A DNA stretch of 64,000 nt from the NCBI GenBank assembly GCA_022781925.1, contig JALESO010000002.1, positions 21,085-85,084 on the forward strand, written 5' to 3'. This document shows, one piece after another, positions 62,420 through 64,000 of this stretch (positions are counted from its first letter, which is position 1; each line of letters opens with the position of its first letter). The position numbers and the translations under genes were made by a program. Below the pieces are notes generated by a model that did no database searches, was not told the DNA's origin, and saw only the letters and a program-made list of their open reading frames with translations. The stretch comes from Lachnospiraceae bacterium. GTDB lineage: Bacteria > Bacillota > Clostridia > Lachnospirales > Lachnospiraceae.

Positions 62420-64000
62420 TTACTCTTTGTTAAAGGAGATCTCTTTTTCCTGGGTAGAAGTTGCTGCATTTCCGTTTGCATCGGTGTAATGCCAGGTGAT
62501 CACAACGGTTCCCTTTGGCACATCAATGCCATGTGCTTCAATGGTATAAGGGAAAGAGGTGACACCATTCCAGCTCTGTATCAATTCGTCACTTTCGGAT
62601 TTATACAACTCGATATCCGCAGAAGTGACTGTCACATCCTTTATGCCGTCTGTCCTCACCTTGGAATTAATATAGTAAGTTACTTTTTCAGGACCCGCGC
62701 TGATAACGATCGTAATAGCAGCACCTTTATCTGCATACTGTCCCGCATCAATGCTCTGACTGATAACATTTCCGGAAGCAACCGAATCACTGTGTTCTGT
62801 TGTGGTTGTCACTGCAAATTCAGACAGTGCTGCTTTTGCATCTGCCTCTGATTTACCGCGTACATCCGGCACTTTCACTGACTCACTTCCCTGGCTGACA
62901 TAAATCGTCACTTTTGTTCCTTCTTTTACTGTGCTTCCGGATTTTGGATCCTGACGGATAACCTGGCCCGCGGGAACATCATTACTGAATTCGAACTCAC
63001 GACTGACTGTCAGATTCTTGTCTTCCAATGTAGCCATCGCTGCATCGGAGGTCTTTCCTGTCACATCAGGTACATCAACTTCCTTGGCATTTTCCTCTTC
63101 TGAGCCGGCAGATACCGTAACTTTGATCGTCGTTCCGGCCTTTACTGTCTCGCCCTCCGACACATCCTGATCAATGATCTCACCTTTTTCATAAGTATCA
63201 GAAACTTCCGTTCCGGCTTCCGTCACTTTCAGTCCCAGTTCTTTTAAATCTTTCTCTGCCTCGGAAAGTGTTTTTCCCTTCAGATTGATCATAACAACCT
63301 TTTCTTTTTCTTCCTGCGCAATCTGTGTATCGTCTTTTTTATTGTTTTTATTTCCCGGACCGAAATGGAAAATATCAAAGAAACTTCCTATCAGATAGAT
63401 CACAATGATTGCAATGATAACCGCTACCACAATTCTCATAATGCCAACGATTTTTTCCATCTTGGAATTCAGAAAACGTCCCTCTTCTTCGTCGTCATCC
63501 TCGTCATATTCACTCATATCATAATCTTCATCATCTTCTTCCGGAACTTCCTGTGCCATAGTTTTCTTTTCCGGCTCCGGATTCACAGTTTCTGCCTGCT
63601 TTCTGATCTGGCTGACCTCATCATCTGTCAGCACACGGGTCTTGGTCTTATCCTGGTTAAACGGAACCAATGTCACGAAATCTTCATTTGGATTCAACAG
63701 TGCTTTCCGTAGATCGATCAGCAGACTCTCCATGGAATCGTACCGGCGATCCGGACTTTTCTGGGTACATTTCTGAATGATCTTCTCCAGACTGATGGGC
63801 AGGTTCGGTGCATAGGTACTTGGCGGAACCATTTCATCCTGCAGATGCTGGATCGCCACTGCCACGGTACTGTCACCATCAAAAGGCACGCGGCCGGTCA
63901 CCATCTCATACATGACAATTCCCAGGGAATAGATATCACTCCGGTTACTGACATAACCGTTTCTCGCCTGTTCCGGGGATGCATAATGCACAGATCCCAT
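62420..64000 (-). CDS. prkC: PASTA-domain Ser/Thr protein kinase PrkC/Stk1, C-terminal part (cut by window end)
   Basis: 526 residues are present; the N-lobe and catalytic loop lie beyond the window, and the visible part starts inside the activation segment (GSVHYASPEQARNG). The rest of the C-lobe follows (SDIYSLGIVMYEMVTGRVPF), then an acidic juxtamembrane stretch (DEDYDMSEYDEDDDEEEG), one span at about 183-207, and three PASTA domains: about 233-300, 308-375 and 376-442 (the last two starting VDVPDVTGK and VKVPDVRGK). A further C-terminal domain of about 85 residues ends the protein. It senses muropeptides or lipid II in relatives. Followed by rsgA, as in Bacillus. Confidence 0.95.
   Translation of the reverse strand: MGSVHYASPEQARNGYVSNRSDIYSLGIVMYEMVTGRVPFDGDSTVAVAIQHLQDEMVPPSTYAPNLPISLEKIIQKCTQKSPDRRYDSMESLLIDLRKALLNPNEDFVTLVPFNQDKTKTRVLTDDEVSQIRKQAETVNPEPEKKTMAQEVPEEDDEDYDMSEYDEDDDEEEGRFLNSKMEKIVGIMRIVVAVIIAIIVIYLIGSFFDIFHFGPGNKNNKKDDTQIAQEEKEKVVMINLKGKTLSEAEKDLKELGLKVTEAGTEVSDTYEKGEIIDQDVSEGETVKAGTTIKVTVSAGSEEENAKEVDVPDVTGKTSDAAMATLEDKNLTVSREFEFSNDVPAGQVIRQDPKSGSTVKEGTKVTIYVSQGSESVKVPDVRGKSEADAKAALSEFAVTTTTEHSDSVASGNVISQSIDAGQYADKGAAITIVISAGPEKVTYYINSKVRTDGIKDVTVTSADIELYKSESDELIQSWNGVTSFPYTIEAHGIDVPKGTVVITWHYTDANGNAATSTQEKEISFNKE

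Overview
The window looks like a chromosomal segment of a low-to-moderate GC, Gram-positive, spore-forming Clostridia bacterium, most likely a gut Lachnospiraceae. This is inferred from gene content and order only: a Firmicutes-type division and cell-wall (dcw) cluster headed by mraZ, a glgC-glgD pair, a Spo0E-like phosphatase with Spo0A-box-like sites, a prkC-rsgA-rpe-thiN block, and a Tad-type pilus locus without outer-membrane components. Nearly all genes lie on the minus strand. No rRNA, tRNA, IS element, prophage or CRISPR array was seen.

Layout. 1-9.1 kb: dcw cluster, transcribed right to left as mraZ, rsmH, ftsL-like, two class B penicillin-binding proteins, mraY, murD and ftsW (cut by the window start). 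murE and murF are absent from their usual place. 9.1-10.7 kb: small genes, including a 49-residue Spo0E-like protein, a DUF1540 protein and a SEC-C protein. 11-16.2 kb: arabinose catabolism (araA, araD, an FGGY kinase acting as ribulokinase) with a divergent AraC-type regulator. 16.5-20.3 kb: a GldA/GldG-type ABC system with a DUF4340 protein.

20.4-44.4 kb holds the most unusual region: a roughly 23 kb collinear run combining a complete Gram-positive Tad/Flp pilus machine with a eukaryotic-type Ser/Thr kinase, a PP2C phosphatase, an FHA protein, a zinc-ribbon/DUF805 protein, a WG-repeat protein and a 2212-residue Ig-like surface protein. Three proteins in the run carry five copies of a short Thr motif, [E/A]-T-[T/V/S]-V-L, which I propose as kinase targets and FHA ligands. 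The run has a TTGAAA-17-TATAAT promoter with a palindromic operator in its spacer, and a divergent XRE regulator beside it. Two genes in the run are interrupted, one by an in-frame TAG and one by a frameshift at an A5 run.

44.6-54.6 kb: MATE transporter, glycogen synthesis (glgC, glgD), purA, a DegV-thioesterase pair, DUF6506, a MutS-like ATPase and VanZ. 55-57.6 kb: a plus-strand pair for UDP-uronate synthesis, whose first enzyme is fused to an N-terminal XRE DNA-binding domain and is preceded by three copies of a 13-bp repeat. 57.7-64 kb: trpS, a cytidylate-kinase-like protein, then thiN, rpe, rsgA and the PASTA kinase prkC (cut by the window end). The thiN-rpe gap is filled with 38-bp tandem repeats, an 80-nt imperfect palindrome and a 36-bp direct repeat.
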